A stretch of 64,000 bases of DNA from an uncultured Bacteroidales bacterium (GTDB lineage Bacteria > Bacteroidota > Bacteroidia > Bacteroidales > Muribaculaceae). The position numbers and the translations under genes were made by a program. Below the pieces are notes generated by a model. The model was not told the origin of the DNA and ran no database searches. It saw only the letters and a list, made by a program, of their open reading frames with translations. The DNA lies in contig CANPDU010000006.1 of assembly GCA_947573135.1 (NCBI GenBank), positions 39,662 through 103,661 of the forward strand. The letters run 5' to 3'. Within the stretch, counting starts at the first letter, position 1, and each line of letters starts with the position of its first letter. Positions 46,081 through 55,355 of the stretch are shown piece after piece.

Positions 46081-46866
46081 TTACTCCGATCCGGCAAGTT
46101 CGCCCCCGCGACCGCTCACTCCGATACCGAACAGTGCATAATCGTAAAGCGTCGGATCTTCGGGATTAAACATACGCAGCCTGTCGGTCAGTTCGTCGAC
46201 TGCCGCACGGTCGTTGGCCTTACGGCTGAGCAGACCAAGCTGACGCGAAATATTGCCTACATGGACATCAAGCGGCACATAAAGCTGGCTCGGACGGATG
46301 ACTTTCCATACTCCGAGGTCCACGATCCCGTCGTCTCTTACAAGCCAGCGAAGCGCCATGTTGAAACGTTTTAGCGCTGATTTGTCAAGTCCTAAAGGCA
46401 GACAGCGGCAATCGTCCTCACCGCCGTTGGCTGCGGCGAGCTCTCGGTTGACTGCCCCGGCAAGATGCCATGCGGCATGATCAGTGATTCCTTTCAGCAC
46501 GTCGCCGGCAAAATCCTCGAGCGTCGCATAACGGCTGTAGATCGAATGTAGTCCGCGGAGATAATGACGCATATTGCGCGCAAAAAACGTGCGGTGTATA
46601 TTGCAGTCGGGCAAGTCCTCATAGCCTTCGTCCATCACATAACGATAAGGCTGATTGTCCATCAGAGCGAGCATTCTGTCGGCATTGCGGCATATCATCG
46701 ACCGTTTGCCCCACGCGATCGTCGAACTCAGCAATGCTGCGATCTCTATATCTCTCTGATCGGAGAACCGACGCGGGAACTGCACAGGATCTTCCTTCAC
46801 AAAATCGATATTGTTTATGCGCCGGGCTTCGAAATCCAGCAATTCTTTAAGATCATTATCCGTCAT
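46081..46866 (-). CDS. TIGR02757 family protein (DUF2400)
   Basis: 261 residues from ATG 46866 (MTDNDLKELLDFEARRIN); an in-frame ATG 10 codons upstream is less likely. Conserved blocks are PVQFPRRFSDQRDIEIAALL, STIAWGKRSMICRNADRML, KRFNMALRWLVRDD and LYVPLDVHVGNISRQLGLL. The helix-hairpin-helix-like ends suggest relation to DNA glycosylases of the HhH-GPD type, but the function is unknown. It is found mainly in Bacteroidota and a few other phyla. The tRNA-His gene lies just upstream on the same strand. Confidence 0.9.
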   Translation of the reverse strand: MTDNDLKELLDFEARRINNIDFVKEDPVQFPRRFSDQRDIEIAALLSSTIAWGKRSMICRNADRMLALMDNQPYRYVMDEGYEDLPDCNIHRTFFARNMRHYLRGLHSIYSRYATLEDFAGDVLKGITDHAAWHLAGAVNRELAAANGGEDDCRCLPLGLDKSALKRFNMALRWLVRDDGIVDLGVWKVIRPSQLYVPLDVHVGNISRQLGLLSRKANDRAAVDELTDRLRMFNPEDPTLYDYALFGIGVSGRGGELAGSE

Positions 46867-46932
46867 AACATCTTCATTTTGTTCAAAAAAAATCAAAAAA
46901 GCGTCTTCACTATAAAAGCAAAGACGCTTGAG

Positions 46933-47010
<78 letters not shown>

Positions 47011-47028
47011 ATTTTTCTAAAAGCACTG

Positions 47029-47059
47029 CAAAGGTACAGCTAATTCTCAAAAGATGCAA
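47029..47059 (-). promoter_or_regulatory. Promoter of tRNA-His
   Basis: Minus-strand TACCTTTG (47029-47036) as -7 box and TTG (47057-47059) as -33 element, spaced 20 bases apart. Confidence 0.6.
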
Positions 47060-47226
47060 CTTTTCTCAGACTTTTTTCATCACAAAAAGATGAATCCGTC
47101 ATTTATTTCAGTATAAACCAACATCTTACTTCTCTCATTATTTTTCAAATCATAAAATTCCGGTCTACGAGGTTAGTTTTTTGCCTCGCTACGTGTCATT
47201 ATTATAGTTCTCCAAAAACACTTAGC

Positions 47227-47234
47227 TAACTTTG
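47227..47234 (+). promoter_or_regulatory. -7 box of the outer-membrane barrel gene
   Basis: TAACTTTG, 32 bases before the ATG at 47267. The preceding 47060-47226 is AT-rich and shows no other feature. Confidence 0.5.
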
Positions 47235-47266
47235 CAATTACATAATGCGCTTAAAACCATTCCTAC

Positions 47267-49588
47267 ATGAAATCATATACCCGGCTGATCCTGACAATCC
47301 TAATATTTTCAATATTCTCTCCTGTAGTCTGCGGCCGATCGTTCAAAGGATCTGTTACAGACAATAATGGCAACGCGGTAGCCTATGCAAATATCGCAAT
47401 ATTCAACGATTCGACATTCATCTCGGCTTTTGCCGCCGATTCATGCGGTATGTTTTCAACAAAAATTGCCGAGATAAAATCTCCGCGTCTGAGAGTCGGC
47501 ATGATCGGTTATGAAACCGTTGACACTGTCATTACAGGCCCTGCAGACGAAATAGTAATCCGTCTCGGCGATTCATCTTTAGCCCTTGACGAAATCGAAG
47601 TGATACATTCAGTCCCGACGGTAATGATGAAAGGCGATGTGCTTGTGACAGACGTAAGCGGCAGCGCACTCCGCCATCTCGGATCGGCCAACGATGTCCT
47701 GCGTCATGTTCCGTTGATTTCTATGGGAAGCGAAGATCAGATCGAAGTGTTCGGCCGCGGCACACCGGCTGTCTATATCAACGGCCGTAAAGTTTCAGAT
47801 CAGCGCGAGCTCAGACAGCTGAAATCAGAAAACATCAAAAGTATCGAAGTAATCACCAACCCCGGGGCGAAATACAGCGCCGATGTAATGTCGGTTGTCC
47901 GCATCCGCACTATCAGACAACGCGGCGAAGGGCTAAGCACATCACTCGGGCTGTCTGAAACCTATGACAACCGATTCTCGAACTCAGGCGATCTGACTGT
48001 GCGTTATCGCAAAAACAGCCTTGAACTGTTTGCTGAGGGAAGCTATTCTATCGGCAAACACGCCTACACGACAGGCAACGACCAATGGTCAGCCGACAAA
48101 AACGGAACACTGCGTCAGGACGCAATCTCCGACCGCGTTGCCGACATGGCATGGGCCGCCGTGAAAACCGGCTTCAGTTATGATGTCAGTTCGAACCATT
48201 CACTGGGAACATTCTATAACTATAGTTACTGGCGTAAATACGAATCTCTTGATAACATTCAGGATATCTCAGTCAACGGCGTAGCCACCGACCGTTGGCT
48301 GATGAACGGCACTGACACTACTATTTCGGCCCCGACCCACAACGTCAACCTCTATTATACCGGTGAGATACAAAAATTTACTGTCGATCTCAACGCTGAT
48401 TTCTTCGACCGCGACAACACTCACAACTTCTTTTTCAACGAAAGGAATTCGACCGGCACACATAACGACATCTATATCAACAATTCAGGGCACTGCCGCA
48501 TGTTTGCCGAAAAACTTGTCCTTTCATATCATTTCGGAGACATATCAGTCGAGGCCGGTGAGGAGTTCACTCATTCACGGCTCACTTCCGATAGTCGCAA
48601 TACAGGAGCTCCATTTGCCGGCACAGCCACAAAAGTCTCCGAGCGCAATATAGCCCCGTTTGCAGAAGCACACGGATCATGGCACAACGTGAAGGCCGGC
48701 ATTGGCCTAAGATACGAAAACACTATCAATGATTTTGAGGAGTACGGCGCTGACGAACGCAACAGACGCGTCAGATATTCCAGACTTTTTCCGTCGATGT
48801 CGGCGGCATGGTCCGACGGTCAGACTAATATCTCTTTTTCATATACAAACAAAAGCGTTCGTCCTACTTATTCCCAGCTGAGTGATATTCTCGAATACAG
48901 CACCCGCACAAAATACTGGAGAGGCAATCCGGAACTCACCTCGGAAATACACCATAATTTCCAGATCTCGGCTTCTTGGAAAAATCTGTTTGGTCAATTC
49001 ATGTACTCACACATTCGCGATGCCATTTTCCAGACCTACGAACCATATGCTCCCGACAGCGATGTCAGCCTTATCACTTACCGCAACATTCCGACACTCA
49101 ACACCGTCAACCTCACTCTCGGTTATAGGCACACCATTGCATTCTGGACGCCGGCCGTGACCATGTCGCTCGCAAAGCAATGGCATCACCTGACAACTGC
49201 TGACGGCCGCCGCGATCTCAGCTCACCAATCGGGCGCATAAGATATGACAACACCTTCAATCTGCCGGAGGGACTGCAGGCCATGCTTAGCTTCGATTTC
49301 ACAAGCGGAGGCGACAATCACAATCACGGTTACAAAAGCCGCCATTCACTCGATGCAAGCGTTTCAAAGCCATTTCTCGACGGCGACGTAATCGTCAGTG
49401 CCGTAGCCACTGACTTGCTCGACCGCTCATATCTGCGCTATTCGATATATAACGAAATCGGTCAGATAAACTGTCTTGACACATGGCCGAGCCGATCTTT
49501 CAGGCTTTCTGTCAGATACTCATTCAACACCGCATCAAGCCGGTACAAAGGACGTGGGGCCGGTGCTGCCGAGAAATCACGTCTGTGA
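47267..49588 (+). CDS. TonB-receptor-like outer-membrane barrel protein with carboxypeptidase-regulatory-like domain
   Basis: 773 residues. The signal peptide ends near VVCGRS. Residues about 25-110 form a CarboxypepD_reg-like domain (GSVTDNNGNAVAYANIAIFN). About 115-215 form a plug-like domain (DVLRHVPLISMGSEDQIEVF, VYINGRKVSDQREL, IEVITNPGAKYSADV). The rest is an aromatic-rich beta barrel (OMP_b-brl_3 type). It lacks SusC length (about 1000 residues) and has no SusD neighbour, so it fits the smaller outer-membrane receptor family of Bacteroidota. Substrate unknown. It ends RLSVRYSFNTA followed by a short basic tail instead of an aromatic terminal residue. Confidence 0.88.
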   Translation: MKSYTRLILTILIFSIFSPVVCGRSFKGSVTDNNGNAVAYANIAIFNDSTFISAFAADSCGMFSTKIAEIKSPRLRVGMIGYETVDTVITGPADEIVIRLGDSSLALDEIEVIHSVPTVMMKGDVLVTDVSGSALRHLGSANDVLRHVPLISMGSEDQIEVFGRGTPAVYINGRKVSDQRELRQLKSENIKSIEVITNPGAKYSADVMSVVRIRTIRQRGEGLSTSLGLSETYDNRFSNSGDLTVRYRKNSLELFAEGSYSIGKHAYTTGNDQWSADKNGTLRQDAISDRVADMAWAAVKTGFSYDVSSNHSLGTFYNYSYWRKYESLDNIQDISVNGVATDRWLMNGTDTTISAPTHNVNLYYTGEIQKFTVDLNADFFDRDNTHNFFFNERNSTGTHNDIYINNSGHCRMFAEKLVLSYHFGDISVEAGEEFTHSRLTSDSRNTGAPFAGTATKVSERNIAPFAEAHGSWHNVKAGIGLRYENTINDFEEYGADERNRRVRYSRLFPSMSAAWSDGQTNISFSYTNKSVRPTYSQLSDILEYSTRTKYWRGNPELTSEIHHNFQISASWKNLFGQFMYSHIRDAIFQTYEPYAPDSDVSLITYRNIPTLNTVNLTLGYRHTIAFWTPAVTMSLAKQWHHLTTADGRRDLSSPIGRIRYDNTFNLPEGLQAMLSFDFTSGGDNHNHGYKSRHSLDASVSKPFLDGDVIVSAVATDLLDRSYLRYSIYNEIGQINCLDTWPSRSFRLSVRYSFNTASSRYKGRGAGAAEKSRL

Positions 49589-49672
49589 TACAACCCTGAC
49601 ACATTTGTCAAATAACTCCCTTTGGAATAAAACTGCGTAGTTTCTGACAAACGTTATGTGCGTTTTTTGTTG

Positions 49673-49680
49673 TATCTTTG
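49673..49680 (+). promoter_or_regulatory. -7 box of the mlaE-mlaF-holB-addB-hemW run
   Basis: TATCTTTG, 46 bases before the mlaE ATG. It is the only clear promoter element found between the barrel gene and hemW. Confidence 0.5.
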
Positions 49681-49726
49681 TCAAAATATAACAAAAAAAC
49701 GAATAAAATAACATAGAAATCTACAC

Positions 49727-50476
49727 ATGTTGATATCCAACTCGCTTGCGACATTCGGCCGTTACTGTCTGTTTATGAAGCGCGTATTCGCGTTGCCCGA
49801 CAGATGGGGTGTATTCGGTCGGCGCACGGTTGCCGAAGTATCGAAACTCGGCATTGACTCAATTCCGCTTGTGATAGTCATATCGCTGTTTATCGGCGCG
49901 GTGATTGCCATACAGATGCAACTCAATATCACGTCGCCTCTGATTCCGGCATATTCTGTCGGTCTGGCAACCCGCGACATTGTGCTGCTCGAATTCTCCA
50001 ACTCGATTCTATGTCTGATTCTGGCCGGCAAGGTCGGATCCAACATAGCCTCCGAAATCGGTACGATGAGAGTCACCGAGCAGATCGATGCCCTTGAGAT
50101 CATGGGCGTCAACTCGTCCAATTTTCTTGTTCTCCCGAAGATCATAGCCTTTGTCCTGTTCATGCCTTTTCTGGTGATAATCTGCATAGGCACATCTCTG
50201 ATAGGAGGTTACCTTGTCGCCGTCTTCACCGACATAATCTCGGTTTCGAGATATGTCTACGGCCTTCAGGCGCTTTTCAACGAGTGGTATGTCTGGTATG
50301 GCCTGATCAAATCGCTGTTCTTCGCTTTCATAATCGCATCGGTCGCATCGTTTTTCGGATACTACGTCAAAGGCGGAGCGCTCGATGTCGGCAAGGCAAG
50401 CACCAACGGTGTTGTCTCGAGCAGTATTCTAATTCTATTATTTGATGTCATACTTACAAAACTGTTGCTGCAATGA
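49727..50476 (+). CDS. mlaE: MlaE-family ABC transporter permease
   Basis: 249 residues. The permease of an MCE-type phospholipid transporter that moves lipids between inner and outer membrane. MlaE motifs are present: LVIVISLFIGAVIAIQMQL, LEFSNSILCLILAGKVGSNI and ASEIGTMRVTEQIDALEIMG, which is the coupling region to the ATPase. Five to six membrane segments are visible. The stop overlaps the mlaF start (ATGA at 50473). The substrate-binding MCE gene (mlaD) normally follows mlaF but is not in this window. Confidence 0.94.
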   Translation: MLISNSLATFGRYCLFMKRVFALPDRWGVFGRRTVAEVSKLGIDSIPLVIVISLFIGAVIAIQMQLNITSPLIPAYSVGLATRDIVLLEFSNSILCLILAGKVGSNIASEIGTMRVTEQIDALEIMGVNSSNFLVLPKIIAFVLFMPFLVIICIGTSLIGGYLVAVFTDIISVSRYVYGLQALFNEWYVWYGLIKSLFFAFIIASVASFFGYYVKGGALDVGKASTNGVVSSSILILLFDVILTKLLLQ

Positions 50477-51261
50477 TCGAAGTCAAGGACATAGTCAAAT
50501 CATTTGACGGCCGCACTGTGCTCCACGACGTGAGTGCGACATTCTACACCGGCAAGACCAACCTTATAATCGGCCAAAGCGGCTCGGGCAAAACCGTTCT
50601 GATGAAATCGCTTGTCGGCCTGCTTCAGCCCGACAGCGGCAGCATCCTTTTTGACGGCCGCGACATAGTCACCATGCCCGCCCACGAAGTCAAGGAGCTG
50701 CGCAAAGAAATCGGAATGCTGTTTCAGGGCTCCGCGCTTTTCGACTCCGAGACAGTGCTCGGCAACGTGATGTTCCCGCTGGTGATGTTCACCGACAAGA
50801 GCCGCGAGGAAATGCTCGACCGCGCCCACTTCTGCATCAGGCGCGTCAATCTGACAGGCGCAGAGAACAAATATCCGTCGGAAATTTCGGGCGGTATGCA
50901 GAAACGCGTCGCAATCGCCCGCGCGATTGCCCTCAATCCCAAATATCTCTTCTGCGACGAGCCAAACTCGGGTCTCGATCCAAAAACATCGATTCTTATC
51001 GACGAACTGCTCAGCGACATCACCCACGAATACGGCATCACGACCGTAATCAACACTCACGACATGAACTCGGTGCTCGGTATAGGCGAGAACATCATCT
51101 TCATCAACAAAGGCCGGCGCGAATGGGTCGGCGACATGACACAGATCTACACCACAGCCAACGAGGCGCTCAACGATTTTGTCTTCGCCACCGAACTCTT
51201 CCAGCAGGTAAGAAATTACGTTAAAGCCAATGGCACCGTCAAACACCAGGATCAGAAATGA
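50473..51261 (+). CDS. mlaF: MlaF-family ABC transporter ATPase
   Basis: 262 residues. It is the ATPase partner of MlaE. Walker A is IIGQSGSGKTVLMKSL, the Q-loop MLFQGSALFDSETVLGNVMF and the signature EISGGMQKRVAIARAI. Walker B is YLFCDEPNSGLDPKTS and the switch His is in TTVINTHDMNSV. Gene overlaps of four bases on both sides show tight coupling with mlaE and holB. Confidence 0.95.
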   Translation: MIEVKDIVKSFDGRTVLHDVSATFYTGKTNLIIGQSGSGKTVLMKSLVGLLQPDSGSILFDGRDIVTMPAHEVKELRKEIGMLFQGSALFDSETVLGNVMFPLVMFTDKSREEMLDRAHFCIRRVNLTGAENKYPSEISGGMQKRVAIARAIALNPKYLFCDEPNSGLDPKTSILIDELLSDITHEYGITTVINTHDMNSVLGIGENIIFINKGRREWVGDMTQIYTTANEALNDFVFATELFQQVRNYVKANGTVKHQDQK

Positions 51262-52379
51262 AATTTGCCGACATACCCGGACATGACGACATAAAGGCCC
51301 GTCTTGTCGAAATGGCCGACCGTTCGCGTCTGCCGCACGCGCTTCTGCTCGAAGGCCCGTCAGGAACCGGCAAGTTCATGCTTGCGCGCGCACTGGCCCA
51401 ATATATCCACTGCGAGCATCCGTCTGGCGGCGACAGCTGCGGTGTTTGTCCGTCATGCCGTCAGCATGAGTCTTTCAACCACATCGACACAGTCTTTTCA
51501 TATCCGGTCATAAAGAAAGCCGGCAAACCGACTGTGTCGGCTGACTATCAGCCGGAATTCAGGAGTCTGATGACCGAATATCCGTTTATGGATCCCGAAC
51601 GCTGGACCTCACTGCTCGAAGCCGGCAACACACAGCCTAAAATCTATGTTGACGAAGGAGCCGAACTCATGCGCCGTCTTAATTTCCGCGCACATCAGTC
51701 ACGATATAAAATCGTGTTGCTGTGGCAACCTGAAAAGATGAACGAAGACACGGCCAACAAGATGCTGAAACTCATCGAGGAGCCTCACGACGACACTCTT
51801 TTCCTGCTTGTCAGCAATAATCCGCGTCAGATACTTCCGACCATTTATTCCAGGACACAGCGCATCGCTGTCAACCGCTATGACGACCGCGAGACAGCCG
51901 CCTACCTGCGCGACAATATGGCCGTAGCGCCCGAAGCCGCAGAATCTATCGCACGCATATCATCAGGCAACATCAACGAAGCCATCTCGCTGATCAGGAT
52001 ATCGAAAACCCGCAAAATATTTCTTGATCTGTTCATCGAACTGATGCGCAAAGCCTATCAGCGCAAAATCGGACTTTTGAGACAGTGGAGTGTCGACGTA
52101 GCGTCTCTTGGCCGCGAACAGTCGCTTGCTTTTCTCGACTACTGCGCCAGGATGATGCGCGAAAATTTCATCCTCAATCTGCGTGTGTCGGAGCTCAATT
52201 ATCTGACAGCCGAAGAAAATGCGTTCAGTGTAAATTTCTCGCGTTTTATCAATGAACGTAATGTGCTGAAACTGTTTGAGGTCATAAACGATGCGCGCAA
52301 CGACATAGCCGGCAATGCCAACGCTAAAATCGTATTTTTCGACGTTGCCATCAAAACTATCCTACTGCTAAAAAAATGA
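51258..52379 (+). CDS. holB: DNA polymerase III delta-prime subunit
   Basis: 373 residues. It is the clamp-loader delta-prime subunit, which helps open the sliding clamp at replication forks. The AAA+ domain has GPSGTGKFMLARAL in place of a canonical Walker A (Phe where Thr/Ser binds Mg2+), as expected for the non-hydrolysing subunit. A zinc module is formed by four cysteines (CEHPSGGDSCGVCPSC). Sensor 1 region: LFLLVSNNPRQILPTIYSRT. The final third is the helical collar domain. It overlaps mlaF and the addB-like gene by four bases each. Confidence 0.92.
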   Translation: MKFADIPGHDDIKARLVEMADRSRLPHALLLEGPSGTGKFMLARALAQYIHCEHPSGGDSCGVCPSCRQHESFNHIDTVFSYPVIKKAGKPTVSADYQPEFRSLMTEYPFMDPERWTSLLEAGNTQPKIYVDEGAELMRRLNFRAHQSRYKIVLLWQPEKMNEDTANKMLKLIEEPHDDTLFLLVSNNPRQILPTIYSRTQRIAVNRYDDRETAAYLRDNMAVAPEAAESIARISSGNINEAISLIRISKTRKIFLDLFIELMRKAYQRKIGLLRQWSVDVASLGREQSLAFLDYCARMMRENFILNLRVSELNYLTAEENAFSVNFSRFINERNVLKLFEVINDARNDIAGNANAKIVFFDVAIKTILLLKK

Positions 52380-55348
52380 CCGGCGACCGTAAATTTCTCG
52401 AGAGCGTCGCAGGCTATATTCTCGACCAATACCAGGACATGAGCCGCCTGACACTTGTTTTCCCAAACAAGCGAAGCGCAATGTTCCTGAAAAAATATAT
52501 GCAGGAAAAGCTCGTCAAGACATCGCATCGTCCGCGCTTCATGCCGCGTTTCGCCACGATGGGCAACTTTGTGTCACGCTTTGCCTCGCGTCCGGAAATG
52601 CCGCGCCTCGAACAGCTGTTTCTGCTCTACGACTGCTACCGCCGCCTGCTGACCGAACGCGGCCGAGAAGAACAGCTGCGCGATTTTGACAAATTCATTT
52701 TCTGGGGAGGAATGATTCTCGACGATTTCGATGATGTTGACCGCCAGCTCGTCGATGCGGCGAAACTGTTCAAAAACCTAAAGGATCTCAAAGAGATCAA
52801 CGCCGACTATCTTGACGACGAACAGAAACGCATCGTGCGGCAGATATGGGGCGACAGCGCGCGCACAACAGCCGTCACCGAATTCTGGACTCACGTCAAC
52901 AATCAGGAGGGCGAAAGCGCCGAAGCGCGCTTCGTAACACTGTGGCAGCTTTTAGGCGACCTCTACACATCTTTTGTCTCTGAACTTCACAAAGGCGGGT
53001 TCGACACGGCCGGCGGACAATACCGCGACGCCGTGAACGCGATTTCCGACAGCGGTCCGTCGCTACTGGCCGCGCGACGCTACGCCTTTATCGGCTTCAA
53101 CGACCTATCACACTCCGAACTGCTTATGATGAAACGGCTGAAAGACGCCGGGGCAGCTGATTTTTTCTGGGATTTTGACAGCGCCATGCTCAGACTCGCA
53201 CTGGAAGGTCGGCTCGGCTCAAGACTAAAAAAGCTGAAAGAATCATTTCCAATGCCCGAAAACTTTAACGTCCCCGTTTGCGGGACACTGCCGGAGATCG
53301 AGGTGATAGCCGTCCCGTCGGGCATAGCGCAGGCCAAAGCCGCGACAGACATTCTCGAACAATGGGAATCAAAGTCAATGATCAATCCAGCCGACGCCAT
53401 CGAAACCGCAATCGTGCTTCCCGATGAAAATCTGCTCACACCCCTTCTGCTGTCGATCCCACAAAGCATACCTTCGGTCAACATCACGATGGGAGTGCCG
53501 TTCAGCACCACGGCATTCGCAACAATGCTTCACTCAGTGATAGCCATGCAGCTGAGAGCGAGAGAAATCCACGGTCGCATCCATTACTATTATGCCGACG
53601 TAATCGAACTGCTATCGCATCCCCACATTCAGGTTATAGCCGCCCAAAGCGCCGAATCTCTAAAGCGCCACATCGCAAAAAACAATCTTTTCAACCTCGA
53701 TGCGGCGCTGATCTGTGAAGAATATCCCGATCTTGCGTATATCTTTGTTCCGGTAAAAGGGCTCGATAATGCCAATGACATCTGTGACTACATGACCGGA
53801 CTTATCGACGGTCTTACATCGGCACTCAAAGCCAACGCCCGGCCATCGCAGGGCGGACTTCCCGAAATCGAAATGCTCGAATATTTCCGCAATGGCGTCG
53901 ATGAACTGCGGACACTGATCATGAAATATAACATCACGATGGGCGAGAACACTTATTTCTCCCTGTTTGAACGGCTGATGCAATCACGCCGCATCGACCT
54001 GCAGGGAACGCCGCTGATGGGAATACAGATCATGGGAGTGCTTGAAACCCGGTCTCTCGACTTCGACAATATAATTATACTGTCGATGAACGAGAACAGT
54101 TTTCCGCGCAAAAGCTATATGCGCACGATGATACCCAACAATCTGCGAGTAGGCTACGGCATGAACACCATTGACCGTCAGGACGAACTCTATACATACT
54201 ATTTCTACCGTCTGCTCTCACGCGCCCGGCACGTCAAGCTCCTGTATGACTCACGCACAGGATCGTTCGGATCGGGCGAAGCGTCGCGCTATATCGCCCA
54301 ACTCAATTATATCACTCCGGCCGGAATTCTGCGGCACAGCGCATTGCAATTCCCGTCAGAGTTCAATACGCCCAATGCTATCAGCATTGACAAAGACACA
54401 GAAGTGATGAACCATCTGGCTCGATTCATGCCCGGGGGCAACGCCAATCTGTCGGCCAGCGCGCTCAAAGAGTATAAAAGCTGCCGTCTGCGCTTCTATC
54501 TGCGCTATGTCAGAAATCTCCGCGGCGAAAACGATATAACCGACTATATTTCACCGTCGGTCTATGGCACAATAGTTCACAAAGTCGTCGAAACCCTTTA
54601 CAGCAACTATGAAGGCAAAGAGATAACGGCCGATATCATAAACGATATACTCAACACCCCCGCATATCTCGACAAGGTAATTGCCGAGATAGTGTTCAGT
54701 CTGTATTACCGTAACGCAAAATACACTACTTCTGAATCGATGCCTGCCGAAGGCGCCGTCACCTGCTCGGTCATAGGGCTTTATGTGCGCAAGATGCTTG
54801 AGATCGAGCGCGAAGAGTGCCGCATCGCGCCTTTCCGATACATAAAAGGCGAACTGGAAGTCAAGAGTCCGCCGGAATGGAAGATCAGCGACAGTCTGTC
54901 GGTCAATTTCAAAATGTCGATCGACCGCGTCGACGAACTCTCACCGGGACATCTGCGGTTTATCGACTACAAGACGGGAGCCGACAAAGTCACGCCGACT
55001 ACAATCGAAAAGATGTTCAGACGCGAGCGCCATGATGATAACGCCGCTTTCCAGCTGCTGACTTACTGTCTGGCCTACAATGATATGCTCGGACTTGATC
55101 ATGCCATAAAACCGGTGGTGTACCCGTTCCGCATACTCGCATCGACCGGAACTGTTCCCGAAATAGAAATCGACGGAACCAAAACAGAAGACTATCACGC
55201 TGTCGAAGAAGAATTCCGCAAATCCCTCTTTGCAATGATCAGCGAGATTTTTGATCCGTCAGTACCGTTTGATCAGGCCGAGAGCGACGAATCATGCACA
55301 TTCTGTCCCTTCCTCGACCTCTGCGGCAGAACACTTCCCGAACGCTGA
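52376..55348 (+). CDS. AddB-like PD-(D/E)XK nuclease with Fe-S cluster cysteines
   Basis: 990 residues. Members act with an AddA/UvrD-type helicase-nuclease in end resection of double-strand breaks. The N-terminal inactive helicase part opens LTLVFPNKRSAMFLKKYM. The C-terminal nuclease has RFIDYKTGADK (Asp and Lys of the D-xnE/xK site). The AddB iron-sulfur cluster cysteines are present: one in KSCRLRFYLRYV and three in CTFCPFLDLC at the very end. No AddA gene is in this window. It overlaps holB by four bases and is followed by hemW after seven bases. Confidence 0.87.
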   Translation: MTGDRKFLESVAGYILDQYQDMSRLTLVFPNKRSAMFLKKYMQEKLVKTSHRPRFMPRFATMGNFVSRFASRPEMPRLEQLFLLYDCYRRLLTERGREEQLRDFDKFIFWGGMILDDFDDVDRQLVDAAKLFKNLKDLKEINADYLDDEQKRIVRQIWGDSARTTAVTEFWTHVNNQEGESAEARFVTLWQLLGDLYTSFVSELHKGGFDTAGGQYRDAVNAISDSGPSLLAARRYAFIGFNDLSHSELLMMKRLKDAGAADFFWDFDSAMLRLALEGRLGSRLKKLKESFPMPENFNVPVCGTLPEIEVIAVPSGIAQAKAATDILEQWESKSMINPADAIETAIVLPDENLLTPLLLSIPQSIPSVNITMGVPFSTTAFATMLHSVIAMQLRAREIHGRIHYYYADVIELLSHPHIQVIAAQSAESLKRHIAKNNLFNLDAALICEEYPDLAYIFVPVKGLDNANDICDYMTGLIDGLTSALKANARPSQGGLPEIEMLEYFRNGVDELRTLIMKYNITMGENTYFSLFERLMQSRRIDLQGTPLMGIQIMGVLETRSLDFDNIIILSMNENSFPRKSYMRTMIPNNLRVGYGMNTIDRQDELYTYYFYRLLSRARHVKLLYDSRTGSFGSGEASRYIAQLNYITPAGILRHSALQFPSEFNTPNAISIDKDTEVMNHLARFMPGGNANLSASALKEYKSCRLRFYLRYVRNLRGENDITDYISPSVYGTIVHKVVETLYSNYEGKEITADIINDILNTPAYLDKVIAEIVFSLYYRNAKYTTSESMPAEGAVTCSVIGLYVRKMLEIEREECRIAPFRYIKGELEVKSPPEWKISDSLSVNFKMSIDRVDELSPGHLRFIDYKTGADKVTPTTIEKMFRRERHDDNAAFQLLTYCLAYNDMLGLDHAIKPVVYPFRILASTGTVPEIEIDGTKTEDYHAVEEEFRKSLFAMISEIFDPSVPFDQAESDESCTFCPFLDLCGRTLPER

Positions 55349-55355
55349 ACAACAC

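Noticed and set aside
55251..55355. Upstream in-frame extension of hemW by 35 codons
   Set aside because: It lies inside the addB-like gene; the conserved HemW start MAGLYIHIPFC is at 55356, seven bases after the addB stop.
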